44,967 bases of DNA from Prevotella sp. (GCA_017964785.1 JAGCRH010000053.1:1-44967); one strand, 5' to 3'. Shown: positions 19,384 to 28,581, counted from the stretch's first letter. Numbers and translations: made by a program. Notes: generated from the sequence alone by a model not told the origin.

Positions 19384-21216
19384 ATGAAAATTAAAAAAAA
19401 GTATCTTACATTAGGGATATGGCTGGGGGCACTGGTGGTGATAGCCGGAGCCTTGTTGATATTTGAGAGTGACCAACTTTGGAAGATACAGGAGAAGAAC
19501 CTCTTCCTCTGTTCGATGCTCTATTTTAAAGAGCAGATCGTGGTGCCTGGAGGGCTGCTTACCTGGTTGGGTACGTGGTTCACGCAGTTCCTGTATTACC
19601 CGTGGTTGGGGGTGTTGCTGCTTTGTGCCTGGTGGTTATTGCTGATGGTCATTATCAAACGGGCTTTCCGCATATCTGACAGATGGGCCATTCTGATGCT
19701 CATACCCGTCGCCATCCTGTTGCTGACCAATATGAATATGGGCTACTGGATATATATACTGAAACTGAGGGGTCATTTCTTTGTAACAACTATTGGGACG
19801 ACTGCTGTTGCGGCCCTATTGTGGGGCTTCCGCTGCATTCCTGACAAGAACTATTATCGTGCTGTATATATTTTCCTCGCTTGTGCATTAGGTTATCCGC
19901 TGATGGGTATCTATGGACTCGCAGCGGCTCTGATTTTGGGCATCTGGTCGTGGCGGTTGTCAGCCACTAAGACGGGGGCCATTGTCAATAGTGTGGTGGC
20001 CGTTCTGAATGTCGTTGCTGTACCATTGTTCTGCTACCGATATATCTACTACCAGATCAACTTATCCAATGTCCTTTGGGCGGAACTTCCGCTCTTCTAC
20101 CTCACGGAAGAATACCACACCTATTATATACCTTACTATCTGTTGGCTCTTTTCTTTGTGATTTTGGTCGTGGCCTACCATGCCGACCGTCAGGTCGCTA
20201 AGCCCATGAAGAAACTCTATTACCTGCTGTGTCAGGCAGTGGTAGCCGTCCTGTTGGTGGGCAGTGTCTACCATTTCTGGATGAAGGACGAGAACTTCCA
20301 CCACGAATTGACCATGCAGCACCGTATCGCCAACCTCGATTGGATAGGCGTATTAGAGGAGGCAAGTACCCAGAAGGACGAACCGACACGGGCCATCGTG
20401 ATGATGCGTAACCTCGCCCTCTCACGAATTGGCAAACAAGGTGACACGATGTTCCTCTACAAGAACGGCTCCAAGGCCTACGATGCCCCCTTTGGCATGC
20501 GTCTGATGCTGGTGGCTGGGCAGATGATCTACTACCAATACGGTATGCTGAACTACTGTAATCGCCTGAGCATGGAAATGGGTGTGGAATTCGGTTTCCG
20601 AACAGAGGACTATCAATTGTTAGTGAACTGTGCCCTTCTCGAAGACGATAAGCCTCTGGCCCATAAGTATATCAACATTCTGAAACAGACCATCTTCTAC
20701 AGCGATTGGGCTGAACAGGCCGAGGCCCTCTTAGGTCATCCCAATCTGATTGCCAAGGATGCAGAACGCGAGCCCATCACCCACATGCTCCATTATGACA
20801 ACTTTCTCGGAGGAGATAATGGTTACACAGAAAGTTTCCTCATGACACAACTGGTGAGGAGTACCTATACTGGTGACCCCATCTTCCAGGAGCAAACCCT
20901 GTTGGCCACCCTGTGGACCAAGGACATCCAACAGTTCTGGTATCATTTCTATGGCTATGTCAGACTGCATCCCAAAAGTTCAATCCCACGTTACTATCAA
21001 GAAGCCGCATACCTTTACGGTAAAATAGAGAACAGAAAGGATCTGGACAGGTCACCTTTTGATAAAGGTGTCAAGGATACTTTCGAGCGTTTTATGACCT
21101 CTGCTTCCAATTACGAGAATAAGAGTGTAGAGAAAGGGCGTCAGGGGCTCTATCCCTTCTTTGGAGAGACCTACTATTACGACTACTATATGATGAGGAA
21201 TTTACCAGAGTACTAA
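19384..21216 (+). CDS. Polytopic membrane protein, DUF6057-like
   Basis: 610 aa. The first ~290 residues hold about eight or nine hydrophobic segments; from about residue 298 (YHFWMKDENFHHELTMQHRI) the protein is soluble and helical, and this part may form TPR-like repeats. The arrangement and wording resemble the Bacteroidota family I know as DUF6057; that assignment is from memory. No catalytic motif is visible. The next gene, a CxxCH-containing propeller lipoprotein, follows after 34 bases filled by a GTGAAAA-type repeat, so the two are probably co-transcribed and may work together at the envelope. Function unknown. Confidence 0.65.
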   Translation: MKIKKKYLTLGIWLGALVVIAGALLIFESDQLWKIQEKNLFLCSMLYFKEQIVVPGGLLTWLGTWFTQFLYYPWLGVLLLCAWWLLLMVIIKRAFRISDRWAILMLIPVAILLLTNMNMGYWIYILKLRGHFFVTTIGTTAVAALLWGFRCIPDKNYYRAVYIFLACALGYPLMGIYGLAAALILGIWSWRLSATKTGAIVNSVVAVLNVVAVPLFCYRYIYYQINLSNVLWAELPLFYLTEEYHTYYIPYYLLALFFVILVVAYHADRQVAKPMKKLYYLLCQAVVAVLLVGSVYHFWMKDENFHHELTMQHRIANLDWIGVLEEASTQKDEPTRAIVMMRNLALSRIGKQGDTMFLYKNGSKAYDAPFGMRLMLVAGQMIYYQYGMLNYCNRLSMEMGVEFGFRTEDYQLLVNCALLEDDKPLAHKYINILKQTIFYSDWAEQAEALLGHPNLIAKDAEREPITHMLHYDNFLGGDNGYTESFLMTQLVRSTYTGDPIFQEQTLLATLWTKDIQQFWYHFYGYVRLHPKSSIPRYYQEAAYLYGKIENRKDLDRSPFDKGVKDTFERFMTSASNYENKSVEKGRQGLYPFFGETYYYDYYMMRNLPEY

Positions 21217-21250
21217 GGAGTGAAAAGAGAGAAATGAAAAGTGAAAAGTT
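21217..21250 (+). repeat. GTGAAAA-type repeat between the DUF6057-like and propeller genes
   Basis: Units of the form GTGAAAAG/ATGAAAAG run directly into the start codon of the lipoprotein gene. Confidence 0.7.
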
Positions 21251-22750
21251 ATGATTAAGAAATTAGCATATATCGTTTTTTGTCTGGTTGTGGTAGGATG
21301 TGGTGGACCTTCTGTGCCAGAGGTATTTACAGACTCCAAGGTTCTGCCTAAGATATACCCTGACTATATCGATGTAACAATCCCTATCAACATGGCTCCG
21401 CTCACCTTTGAACTTGACGAAGCCGCAGACAATATGATTGCCCGTTACGCCTTTGGGGATGAAGAGATTGTCTGTGAAGGCAAGGCCCAGCCGGATCTGG
21501 ATGAATGGCGCACATTGGCGGAAAAGGCGAAGGGCAATGCCATCACTGTAGATGTCTATGCTTGTAAGGCTGACCAATGGACGCACTACAAACCTTTCAG
21601 CATCTTTGTGTCGCCCGACAGCATCGATAGTTACCTGAGTTACCGTCTCATCTATCCTTCCTTCGTCAGTTACGAGGCCCTAACCATCAATCAGCGTTGC
21701 TTGGAGAACTATGACGAGAGCGTAATCTACGACAATGTGCTTTGTAGTTTTGAGAAGGACGGACAGTGCATTAACTGCCATAACTACCAGCAGTACAATC
21801 CCGAGCGCATGCAGTTTCATGCTCGTCAGAATAACGGAGGTACTGTCGTCACCTACGACGGACACACCAAGAAGGTGAACATGCGTAACGACTCTATCCT
21901 CTCGGCAGGTGTCTATCCTGCCTGGCACCCTTGGCTGAAACTTATTGTCTATTCCACCAATAGGACCAACCAGAGTTTCCACACTACCCATCCTAACAAG
22001 ATTGAGGTGTACGACTCACAGAGTGATCTCATTGCCTACGATATCGACAAAGGTGAGATTACCAACCTTGAGAACGACACCACAGAACTGGAGGTATTCC
22101 CCGCCTGGGCTCCTGACGGTAAGACACTCTATTATTGCAGTGCCCATTACGTGAAGAAAGATTCAACCCTTTCGAGACCCCGCGAAGTTGCAAAGCGTTC
22201 AGAGGAAATAAAATACAATATATATAAGAAGAGTTTCGACCCCGAGACGATGGCCTTCGGCCCCCGTGAATTGGTTTTTGCTGCCGACAGCCTCAACAAG
22301 AGTGCGACACTGCCCCGTATCTCACCTGACGGACGCTACTTGATGTTCGCGCTGGCTGAGTTCGGTGTGTTCCATATCTGGCACCATGATGCCGACCTCT
22401 GGCTGCTTGACCTCCAGACAGGTGAGGCACGGGCCACAGAAGATATTAACTCACCTGATACGGAGAGTTATCACTCCTGGTCGAGCAACGGCAAGTGGGT
22501 GGTATTCAGCAGTCGCCGTGATGACGGTACCTATACGCGTCCCTTCTTTGCCCACATGGATAAGGACGGACACGGCACCAAGCCCTTTGAGTTGCCTTCT
22601 GCCGACCCGAACTATCATCGTGAGTTCATGCGGTGCTATAATATCCCGGAATTCATGCACGGCCCCGTCACCATCAAGCCTCAGACCTTTGCGGACATCC
22701 TGAAAGGCGAAGGCGAGCCCGTGAAATACGTCCAGAAACTGACGAAGTAG
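21251..22750 (+). CDS. TolB/PD40-type propeller lipoprotein with CxxCH motif
   Basis: 499 aa. Lipobox VVVGC with the lipidated Cys at 17. The N-terminal domain leads to ECx-like motif QCINCHNYQQ: Cys173, Cys176 and His177 form a single CxxCH, the covalent heme attachment signature of c-type cytochromes. Later segments such as PAWAPDGKTLYYCS, PRISPDGRYLMFAL and HSWSSNGKWVVFSS are PD40/TolB beta-propeller blades. It is thus a candidate envelope heme protein, though one CxxCH alone can be coincidental or bind metal otherwise. It pairs with the upstream membrane protein. The gene ends 5 bases from the convergent buk stop, with no clear terminator. Confidence 0.75.
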   Translation: MIKKLAYIVFCLVVVGCGGPSVPEVFTDSKVLPKIYPDYIDVTIPINMAPLTFELDEAADNMIARYAFGDEEIVCEGKAQPDLDEWRTLAEKAKGNAITVDVYACKADQWTHYKPFSIFVSPDSIDSYLSYRLIYPSFVSYEALTINQRCLENYDESVIYDNVLCSFEKDGQCINCHNYQQYNPERMQFHARQNNGGTVVTYDGHTKKVNMRNDSILSAGVYPAWHPWLKLIVYSTNRTNQSFHTTHPNKIEVYDSQSDLIAYDIDKGEITNLENDTTELEVFPAWAPDGKTLYYCSAHYVKKDSTLSRPREVAKRSEEIKYNIYKKSFDPETMAFGPRELVFAADSLNKSATLPRISPDGRYLMFALAEFGVFHIWHHDADLWLLDLQTGEARATEDINSPDTESYHSWSSNGKWVVFSSRRDDGTYTRPFFAHMDKDGHGTKPFELPSADPNYHREFMRCYNIPEFMHGPVTIKPQTFADILKGEGEPVKYVQKLTK

Positions 22751-22755
22751 GAATT

Positions 22756-23826
22756 CTACATATAGACCTTGGCCTGACGCTTCCCACGAAGGACGGCAAG
22801 GGCATTAAGGGCCAAGGCTTCCATCTCATCCTCTCCAGGGAAGCAACGGATGGGTGCTAGAAAGTCAATACGCTTTCGTAGACGACTGACGATATACTCT
22901 GAACGTGCCAAGCCACCTGTCAGTAGGATGGCATCGATGTTACCACAGAGCACAGCACTTTCAGAGGCGATATGCTTCGCCACATGATAGATCATCGCAT
23001 TGAGAATCAACTCGGCCTGTTTGTCGCCATAGTCCTCGATACGACGAAGCACCTCACGCACATCGTTGGTACCCAGATGGGCATTCAAGCCTGCCTTGCC
23101 CGCAATACGCTTCAGCAGTTGTTTCTCATTGTATTTTCCACTGAAACAGAGACGGATCAGGTCGGAAGCCGGCAGACTGCCCGCCCGTTCGGGAGAGAAA
23201 GGCCCTTCACCATCGAGTGCATTATTGGCATCGACCGCTCTTCCCTTTTGGTGGGCAGCCACAGAGATACCGCCACCCATGTGACAGATAATCAGGTTCA
23301 GGTCTTCATATTCCTTACCTATCTCAGCCGCATAGCGACGGGCGATAGCCCGTTGGTTCAGGGCATGCCAGATGCAGATGCGGTTCATCAAGGGCGAGCC
23401 GGAGATACGGGCATAATCGTTGAGTTCATCCACCACACCCGGATCAGCGATAAACGAACGGCAACGGGGGATGGAGGTTGCTATTTCGTGGGCTATCAGA
23501 CAACCAAGGTTACAGGCATGATTATGCAGGGCGATACCACTGTGTGTGTCCTGAATCATCAGGTCGTTGATTTCATAGACACCACCTTCGAGGGGCTTTA
23601 CCAGTCCACCCCGTCCGATGACGGCATCAAACGCCACTGGGATATCGGCCTGGCGCAACTCGTTAATGACTAATTGCTTGCGGAAGTCCTGCTGTTCAAT
23701 GACATCGTCGAAACCTGCCAGTTCCTCTGGGGTATGTACGATATTACGCACCAGCACGGGGGTCTCATCCTCGAAGACAGCCATCTTCGTCGACGTAGAG
23801 CCCGGATTGATAACAAGGATTTTCAT
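22756..23826 (-). CDS. buk: Butyrate kinase
   Basis: 356 aa, ASKHA-fold kinase that interconverts butyryl-phosphate + ADP and butyrate + ATP. Motifs: N-terminal INPGSTSTKMAVFEDE (phosphate 1), CHMGGGISVAAH, and ILLTGGLARSEYI near the C-terminus. Length and motifs fit Buk rather than acetate kinase (about 400 aa). Its ATG overlaps the ptb stop by four bases (ATGA). Related enzymes also act on branched-chain acyl-phosphates such as isobutyryl-phosphate, so the true substrate may not be butyrate. Confidence 0.92.
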   Translation of the reverse strand: MKILVINPGSTSTKMAVFEDETPVLVRNIVHTPEELAGFDDVIEQQDFRKQLVINELRQADIPVAFDAVIGRGGLVKPLEGGVYEINDLMIQDTHSGIALHNHACNLGCLIAHEIATSIPRCRSFIADPGVVDELNDYARISGSPLMNRICIWHALNQRAIARRYAAEIGKEYEDLNLIICHMGGGISVAAHQKGRAVDANNALDGEGPFSPERAGSLPASDLIRLCFSGKYNEKQLLKRIAGKAGLNAHLGTNDVREVLRRIEDYGDKQAELILNAMIYHVAKHIASESAVLCGNIDAILLTGGLARSEYIVSRLRKRIDFLAPIRCFPGEDEMEALALNALAVLRGKRQAKVYM

Positions 23827-24659
23827 ATAGCGGCGAGGGCGAGGGAGTAGTACTTGGATTCCGGACTATCGGCTCGGGAGGGCAGCACACAGCAGCATTG
23901 GGTGCCTTGCAGCACGCCGGCCGTTTTGGCATAGCCGAAGAGGGTGATGGTCTTATAGAAAACATTACCTGCCACGATATCTGGGAAGATCAGCGCATCA
24001 GCCTGTCCGTCGATGACTGAATGAATGCCCTTCTCACGGAGACTCACGCTGTCTAATGAGGTCTTCAAATCTAGTGGACCGTCGATGATGCAACGTCCGA
24101 ATTTCCCCGTTTGTGCCTCGGCGATGATTTCGAGATAGTCGACGGTATAGGGGAAGGTCTTGGCACTCACTTTTTCAGCACAGTGGATGAGTGAGATACG
24201 GGGTTCCTCGATACCAAGTGCATGACAAACATAGTTCATATAGTGAATCTGCTGACGGCGCTGGGCCTCGGTGGGTACGGGTATCACAGCCGCATCGGTG
24301 AAGAAGAGCAGTTTCTCGTATTTGGGAATCTCAGCCATTGCCACATGGGTCAGCACATGACCCGGACGAAGGATGCCGTTCTCCTTATCCAAGATCGCAC
24401 GCAGGATGACATCGGTATTGATAAGACCTTTCATGAGGATATCGGCCTCGCAGTTCTTACACAGTGCCACTGCCCTACGGGCACACTCGTCCTTATCGTC
24501 ACCATCCACATAGATGGGTTCGATAAACCCCATCTCCTTGCCTTTCTCTACGGCATAACGGGTACTGGCATCATTGGCACACACCACCGCCACACGCTTC
24601 TTGTCCCCCCGCTGTTGGAGGAACACAATCATGTCGTTCAATGTCCTGATAGACTGCAT
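23823..24659 (-). CDS. ptb: Phosphate butyryltransferase
   Basis: 278 aa from the ATG at 24659; the longer frame to 24770 runs through the promoter. It converts acyl-CoA + phosphate to acyl-phosphate, feeding the kinase encoded next. The C-terminal half has the phosphotransacetylase fold signature (IIDGPLDLKTSLD, DALIFPDIVAGNVFYKT and the acidic loop in between). No other butyrate-pathway gene occurs here, so the pair may work in amino-acid fermentation or short-chain acid activation. Transcribed from the promoter at 24687-24717. Confidence 0.9.
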   Translation of the reverse strand: MQSIRTLNDMIVFLQQRGDKKRVAVVCANDASTRYAVEKGKEMGFIEPIYVDGDDKDECARRAVALCKNCEADILMKGLINTDVILRAILDKENGILRPGHVLTHVAMAEIPKYEKLLFFTDAAVIPVPTEAQRRQQIHYMNYVCHALGIEEPRISLIHCAEKVSAKTFPYTVDYLEIIAEAQTGKFGRCIIDGPLDLKTSLDSVSLREKGIHSVIDGQADALIFPDIVAGNVFYKTITLFGYAKTAGVLQGTQCCCVLPSRADSPESKYYSLALAAI

Positions 24660-24683
24660 ATCTTTATAATTTTTGGTTTTATG

Positions 24684-24717
24684 CTGCAAATATACGAAAT
24701 AATTTGTATCTTTGCAA
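24684..24717. promoter_or_regulatory. Overlapping divergent promoters of ptb-buk and GH95
   Basis: Minus strand: TATATTTG (24687-24694) with TTG at 24715-24717, spacing 20. Plus strand: TATCTTTG (24707-24714) with CTG at 24684-24686, spacing 20. The -33 site of each abuts the -7 site of the other, so polymerases cannot occupy both at once. Confidence 0.75.
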
Positions 24718-24733
24718 ACGAAAGCAATTAAAA

Positions 24734-27130
24734 ATGATGATAATGAGGAAAATTTATCTTTTTGCGGCACTGCTCACACAGGGGATAGGCCCTCTGTGTT
24801 CCGCAGGCTACGCACAGGAATTTCAGTCCCCGTGTGATCAGGCACCGATGGTGCTCCAATATGACCAACCCGCCACTTATTTCGAGGAGTCACTACCCAT
24901 CGGCAACGGAAAGATCGGTGCCCTTGTCTATGGGGGTACAGATGACAATATCATCTACTTGAATGATATCACTTTCTGGACGGGCAAGCCTGTGGACAGG
25001 AATCTCGACAAAGATGCCCACCAGTGGATACCTGCCATCCGCGAGGCACTTTTCAACGAGGACTATGCCCTTGCCGACTCCCTACAGTTGCATGTACAAG
25101 GTCCTAACTCGCAGTATTTTCAACCTCTCGGTACCTTGCACATCAAGGATCTCAGTTTGGGAGAAGTCAGCAACTATCACCGTTGTCTCAACCTTGACTC
25201 GGCCATCATTAAGGATAGTTATGTACGTGATGGGAAACCGGTCACAAGAGAATACTTTGCCTCAAATCCTGACAAACTCATTGCCATCCGTCTGAGCGGC
25301 AACATCAATTGCCGCATTGCCCTGACAGCGCAGGTACCCCACAAGGCAAAGGCTATTCCTACACAACTTACTATGACGGGCCATGCCTTAGGCGACTCAC
25401 AGGAGAGTATCCACTTCTGTACCATGATTAACGTGAAGACTGACGGTGAAGTATCGGCTGCAGATTCCTCATTGACCATTACCCAAGCAAAGGAAGCGAT
25501 TATCTATATTGTCAACGAGACCAGTTTCAACGGCTTCGACAAACATCCTGTGAAAGAAGGTGCTCCCTACTTGGAGAATGCTGCCAATGACCTCTGGCAC
25601 ACGCAGAACTATACCTACGACGAGTTCTATAATAGACATCTCGCAGATTATAAGACCTATTATGACCGTGTGAAAATCAGTCTTGGAGGCAGTAAAGAAA
25701 CCTCTCACCTCTTACCTCTTACTTCTCACCTCTTAAAAGATTATACTGACAAGGGTGGCCAAAGCCGCTACCTTGAAGAACTCTACTTCCAGTTCGGACG
25801 CTATCTGCTCATCTCCTCTTCAAGGACGGAAAATGTGCCTGCCAACCTACAGGGACTCTGGGCACCTCAACTTTTACCACCCTGGCGCGGCAACTATACT
25901 GTGAATATCAACCTCGAAGAAAACTACTGGCCTGCCTTTGTGGCCAATATGGCAGAGATGGCACAGCCGCTCGACGGTTTCGTGAAGGCTCTTGCCACCA
26001 ATGGCCAATATACAGCCAAGAACTATTATAACATAGGTGAAGGTTGGTGCTCCAGCCATAACTCCGACATCTGGGCCATGACGAACCCCGTGGGTGAGAA
26101 AAACGAGAAACCCGAGTGGGCTAACTGGAATTTGGGTGGTGCCTGGCTGGTACACACCCTTTGGGAACGCTATCAGTTTACCCAAGACAAAGACTATCTG
26201 AAGACTGTCGCCTATCCATTGATGAAAGGGGCTGCCGACTTCTGCCTGAATTGGCTGATAGACAGTCCTATTGTTCCTGGCGAACTAATTACCGCTCCTT
26301 CGACCTCGCCAGAAAACGAATACAAGACCGACAAGGGCTATCACGGTATGACCTGCTATGGTGGTACGGCGGACCTCGCCATCATCCGCGAACTGTTTAT
26401 CAACACCATTGCGGCAGGCAAGATCCTCGGCGAGAAAGACAAGAAGATGGAGAAGGCACTCGCCCGTCTGCACCCCTATACGGTTGGTCACATGGGTGAT
26501 ATCAACGAGTGGTATTACGACTGGGACGACTGGGATTTCCAGCACCGTCACCAGAGTCACCTCATCGGCCTCTATCCAGGTCATCACCTGACAGATGCAA
26601 CCCTACAGAAAGCAGCCGAACGCTCTTTGGAAATCAAAGGCGACAAAACCACTGGTTGGAGTACGGGCTGGCGCATCAACCTCTGGGCACGATTGCATAA
26701 GCCTGAACAGGCCTATCACATCTATCAGAAATTGCTGACGTATGTGTCACCGGATAAGTATCGTGGACCGGATCGTCGTCGTTCTGGAGGAACCTACCCC
26801 AACCTCATGGATGCCCATCCGCCCTTCCAGATTGATGGAAACTTCGGTGGTACGGCAGGAGTCTGTGAGATGCTCATGCAATCTTCAATGTTCAATGATC
26901 AATGTTCAATTGAACTATTGCCTGCTTGTCCTGAGGCTTGGAAAGACGGTGCCGTCAGCGGACTCTGTGCCCGTGGTGGCTACGAGGTTTCATTTCAGTG
27001 GAAAGACGGTAAGGTGCGTGACTGTAGCATCAAGGCCAAGAAGGCTGGCACAGTCACCTTATTATATAATGGGCAGCAGAAGACCCTTAAATTCAAGGCT
27101 GGTCAGACGCTTCCTGTAAAAACTTGGTAA
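24734..27130 (+). CDS. GH95 alpha-L-fucosidase (secreted)
   Basis: 798 aa from the first ATG after the promoter (24734; 24743 also possible). Signal peptide ends SAGYAQ. The N-terminal domain begins YDQPATYFEESLPIGNGKIG, typical of GH95. Active-site motifs are intact: NYTVNINLEENYW (two Asn that activate water), STSPENEYKT (acid Glu) and PPFQIDGNFGGTAG (Asp). Expected to release alpha-1,2-linked fucose, or L-galactose in some relatives, from host or plant glycans. Two repeat-encoded segments are present: [14 protein letters not shown] between the N-terminal and catalytic domains, and SSMFNDQCSIE near the C-terminus. Its 3' end overlaps the convergent DUF3109 gene by 38 bases. Confidence 0.92.
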   Translation: MMIMRKIYLFAALLTQGIGPLCSAGYAQEFQSPCDQAPMVLQYDQPATYFEESLPIGNGKIGALVYGGTDDNIIYLNDITFWTGKPVDRNLDKDAHQWIPAIREALFNEDYALADSLQLHVQGPNSQYFQPLGTLHIKDLSLGEVSNYHRCLNLDSAIIKDSYVRDGKPVTREYFASNPDKLIAIRLSGNINCRIALTAQVPHKAKAIPTQLTMTGHALGDSQESIHFCTMINVKTDGEVSAADSSLTITQAKEAIIYIVNETSFNGFDKHPVKEGAPYLENAANDLWHTQNYTYDEFYNRHLADYKTYYDRVKISLGGSKETSHLLPLTSHLLKDYTDKGGQSRYLEELYFQFGRYLLISSSRTENVPANLQGLWAPQLLPPWRGNYTVNINLEENYWPAFVANMAEMAQPLDGFVKALATNGQYTAKNYYNIGEGWCSSHNSDIWAMTNPVGEKNEKPEWANWNLGGAWLVHTLWERYQFTQDKDYLKTVAYPLMKGAADFCLNWLIDSPIVPGELITAPSTSPENEYKTDKGYHGMTCYGGTADLAIIRELFINTIAAGKILGEKDKKMEKALARLHPYTVGHMGDINEWYYDWDDWDFQHRHQSHLIGLYPGHHLTDATLQKAAERSLEIKGDKTTGWSTGWRINLWARLHKPEQAYHIYQKLLTYVSPDKYRGPDRRRSGGTYPNLMDAHPPFQIDGNFGGTAGVCEMLMQSSMFNDQCSIELLPACPEAWKDGAVSGLCARGGYEVSFQWKDGKVRDCSIKAKKAGTVTLLYNGQQKTLKFKAGQTLPVKTW
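25701..25734 (+). repeat. CTCACCT/CTTACCT heptamer repeat inside GH95
   Basis: About five units, with TCACCT/TTACCT/TTACTT variants, encode [11 protein letters not shown] between domains of the fucosidase, in frame. Confidence 0.88.
26882..26915 (+). repeat. TTCAATG(A/T) repeat inside GH95
   Basis: TTCAATGTTCAATGATCAATG-like units, in frame, encode SSMFNDQCSIE in a loop before the LLPACPEAW strand. The opposite strand reads ATTGAACATTGATC, C-poor. Confidence 0.85.
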
Positions 27131-27707
27131 CCTCTAATAATTCCCGATACCAGGTTTCACCAAAGCGGCGAATCAGCGGGTCTTTCAGAAACTGATACAA
27201 GGGAAGGTTCAGTGCCTTCCCTTTTTCGATAGCTGCCTTGCAGACGTCCCAACGATTGTAGTTGAGGCCAATGAGATTTTCCCCGATCTTCTTAACACGA
27301 ATTGGATACAATGCACAACTGACAGGTTTGCAGAATCGGGTCTTTCCTGCCCTGAAAGCCTTCTCCAAGGCACAGAGGCAGCAATCGTGGATGCCTTCCA
27401 AATCATCATAGAAAGTAAAGACACAGTCCTTGCCTCGTACGATGCTTGTCACGAGGTCTCCCTCCTGATCGGTATAGGCCACACCCTGTTTGTCGATGAC
27501 GGATTGGGCCGAGGCAGAGAGATCACCCCATACCTCATCGAGACAGTCCTCTATTTCTGCGATTTCTTCCATTGTGACAGGTGCACCTGCAACACCTTCG
27601 ACACAGCACTGTCCTTTACAGACACTCAGGTCGCAACAGAACTTCTCCGTCAGAATCTCTGACGAGAGCAGCACGTCGCCAACTTGAATTATGGGAGGTA
27701 GTTTCAT
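27093..27707 (-). CDS. DUF3109 cysteine-rich protein
   Basis: 204 aa from the ATG at 27707 (MKLPPIIQVGDVLLS); the longer frame to 27734 begins in the ung tail. Cysteine groups CCDLSVCKGQCC, DCCLCALEKAF and FCKPVSCALYPIRV resemble YkgJ/DUF3109 proteins, thought to bind metal or an Fe-S cluster. Cytosolic, with no signal peptide. Function not established. It follows ung by 20 bases, so the two are probably co-transcribed. The 3' end overlaps GH95 tail to tail by 38 bases. Confidence 0.85.
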   Translation of the reverse strand: MKLPPIIQVGDVLLSSEILTEKFCCDLSVCKGQCCVEGVAGAPVTMEEIAEIEDCLDEVWGDLSASAQSVIDKQGVAYTDQEGDLVTSIVRGKDCVFTFYDDLEGIHDCCLCALEKAFRAGKTRFCKPVSCALYPIRVKKIGENLIGLNYNRWDVCKAAIEKGKALNLPLYQFLKDPLIRRFGETWYRELLEVTKFLQEASDQP

Positions 27708-27727
27708 TAGATGTGATAAGTGAAAAG

Positions 27728-28393
27728 TTACCACTCAATGGGACTCATGCCGTTTTCTTGCAAGTAGGTATTGCAGCGGGAGAACTGATGCTGGCCGAAC
27801 CAGCCACCACGATTGGCAGAAAGCGGCGAGGGGTGCACAGATTCTAATACAAGATTCTTGCTCTTGTCAATCATATAAGCCTTGCTTCTGGCATAGCCGC
27901 CCCAGAGCATATAGACGATATGTTCGCGATGTGTCGCCAATGCCTGAATGGCTGCATCCGTGAACTTCTGCCAACCCAGCGTAGAATGACTATTCGCCTG
28001 GTGGGCTCTCACCGTCAGCGAGGCATTCAGCAGCAATACACCCTGTTCAGCCCAGCGTGTCAGATTGCCAGAGGCAGGAATAGGCGTACCGAGGTCATCC
28101 TGTATCTCCTTGAAGATGTTTTGCAGTGAGGGTGGAAACATCACGCCGTCCTGCACGGAGAAACTCAATCCATGGGCCTGTCCTGGCTCGTGATACGGAT
28201 CCTGTCCGATAATCACCACCTTCACCTTGTCAAACGGACAGAGGTTAAAGGCATTGAAGATCAGTCGTCCTGGAGGATAACAGGTGGTCTGCATATACTC
28301 CTGTCGCACGGCTGTCGTCAACTGTACGAAATACGGTTTCTCGAACTCTGCGCCAAGGTGGCCCTTCCAAGTTTCTTCTATCTGTACATTCAT
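27728..28393 (-). CDS. ung: Uracil-DNA glycosylase
   Basis: 221 aa from the ATG at 28393 (MNVQIEETW); the frame extends further upstream but only through the promoter region. Removes uracil from DNA at the start of base excision repair. Motif A GQDPYHEPGQAHGLSFSV carries the catalytic Asp; motif B HPSPLSANRGGWFGQHQFS carries the catalytic His and the minor-groove intercalation loop. Normal family-1 length. A candidate -7 TAACTTCG lies at 28414-28421 on the minus strand. Confidence 0.97.
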   Translation of the reverse strand: MNVQIEETWKGHLGAEFEKPYFVQLTTAVRQEYMQTTCYPPGRLIFNAFNLCPFDKVKVVIIGQDPYHEPGQAHGLSFSVQDGVMFPPSLQNIFKEIQDDLGTPIPASGNLTRWAEQGVLLLNASLTVRAHQANSHSTLGWQKFTDAAIQALATHREHIVYMLWGGYARSKAYMIDKSKNLVLESVHPSPLSANRGGWFGQHQFSRCNTYLQENGMSPIEW

Positions 28394-28523
28394 CTCTATA
28401 ACTATTTTGGCTGCGAAGTTACTCATTTTATCCCGAATAACGTCATATTTTCCAAGAAAAATGTAATTCTTCAAGACTGGGGCATTCGCGTAATCTTTCA
28501 AACAATCTTTTCTCATAAACTTT

Positions 28524-28553
28524 TTGTAGTTTCAAGAAAAAGTTGTATCTTTG
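28524..28553 (+). promoter_or_regulatory. Promoter of the BadF-type kinase gene
   Basis: TTG (28524-28526), 19-base spacer, TATCTTTG (28546-28553); ATG at 28582. Confidence 0.75.
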
Positions 28554-28581
28554 CCGTTGAAATAACTAATTATATTATCAA

